Origin: Chloroflexota bacterium
Lineage (GTDB): Bacteria; Chloroflexota; Dehalococcoidia; GIF9; AB-539-J10
DNA length: 5,082 nt
Assembly: GCA_020346965.1 (NCBI GenBank)
Contig: CP070793.1
Span: forward strand, 1,174,683-1,179,764
Direction of reading: 5' to 3'
Shown here: positions 4,921 through 5,082 of the stretch, in pieces
Layout: the number at the start of each line of letters is the position of its first letter
Numbering within the stretch: position 1 is the first letter of the stretch
Notes under the pieces: generated by a model
The model's input: the letters and a program-made list of their open reading frames with translations, nothing else
What the model was told of the DNA's origin: nothing
The model's database searches: none
Made by a program: the position numbers and the translations under genes

Positions 4921-5082
4921 ATTTCGTTTCTCGATAGGCCACTACCATGAGCACAACCAGCACTACCAGTCCTATTACTACCCATATCCAGATTGGGATC
5001 GGTGATACCCTGAATCCGACATAATCCGACCAGGGGCCTTCGTTGCCGTAATCGTCTACTATCTTGGCCCGCCAGTAGTAAT
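4904..5082 (-). CDS. C-terminal end of a membrane-anchored surface protein (fibronectin-III-like)
   Basis: 58 codons are visible, entering from the right edge and ending with TAA at 4904-4906. The first part, YYWRAKIVDDYGNEGPWSDY then VGFRV, has the look of the last strands of a fibronectin type III or Ig-like beta-sandwich (YxWRA...D..GN.G.WS). It is followed by a single hydrophobic helix (about residues 30-48, WIWVVIGLVVLVVLMVVA) and a short basic tail YRETKFMVSE. That architecture implies a large extracytoplasmic part lying outside the window, held by one C-terminal anchor. The tail ends only 10 residues past the helix, while another frame stays open for 48 more codons, so this C-terminus may be frameshifted. 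The exact family and ligand are unknown. Confidence 0.7.
   Translation of the reverse strand, partial: YYWRAKIVDDYGNEGPWSDYVGFRVSPIPIWIWVVIGLVVLVVLMVVAYRETKFMVSE

Noticed and set aside
4918..4924. AAATTTA as a programmed -1 frameshift site at the end of the surface protein
   Set aside because: It resembles a slippery heptamer, but the reading phase is wrong: the gene reads AAA-TTT-A, and the tail lies in the +1 frame, not -1.

Overview
The window looks like bacterial chromosome of moderate GC. The translated style of TopA and DprA, the dprA-topA neighbourhood, and the fibronectin-III-like surface protein with a C-terminal anchor suggest a Chloroflexota (Dehalococcoidia-like) genome. That placement is inferred from protein style, not from a database search.

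Layout. Positions 1-1739 (minus) hold topA, DNA topoisomerase I, cut by the left edge after the catalytic core. Positions 1856-2953 (minus) hold a complete dprA, which lies upstream of topA in the direction of transcription; the two are probably co-transcribed across a 116-bp gap. Positions 2954-3191 are a compact divergent control region: a minus-strand -10 for dprA, a plus-strand TTGACA promoter with a 13-bp palindrome in its spacer, and a leader of about 155 nt. The leader can fold into mutually exclusive hairpins and ends in a very strong Shine-Dalgarno.

The leader serves an unrecognised 117-residue two-helix membrane protein (3192-3545, plus). Directly after its stop codon lies a decayed tandem copy of the last 145 bp of that gene (3546-3688).

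Converging on it from the right is a minus-strand run of membrane or surface genes. The first is the C-terminal end of a surface-type protein with a beta-sandwich tail, a membrane anchor and a short tail (4904-5082, cut by the right edge). Just past its stop, a different frame stays open and reads like a zinc-ribbon tail. Next is a small two-helix protein (4555-4743) whose frame continues past a TAA to a TGA that overlaps the next start. Last is a 277-residue multi-pass protein (3644-4477) with an exact 27-residue Y-[HN]-P-P repeat.

The housekeeping half (topA, dprA) is ordinary. The interesting half is 2954-5082: an unrecognised cluster of small, repeat-bearing membrane proteins with signs of local duplication and frame decay, and one strongly expressed, possibly RNA-regulated member. 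No function can be assigned to these membrane proteins from the sequence alone. No tRNA, rRNA, CRISPR array or insertion sequence was seen.
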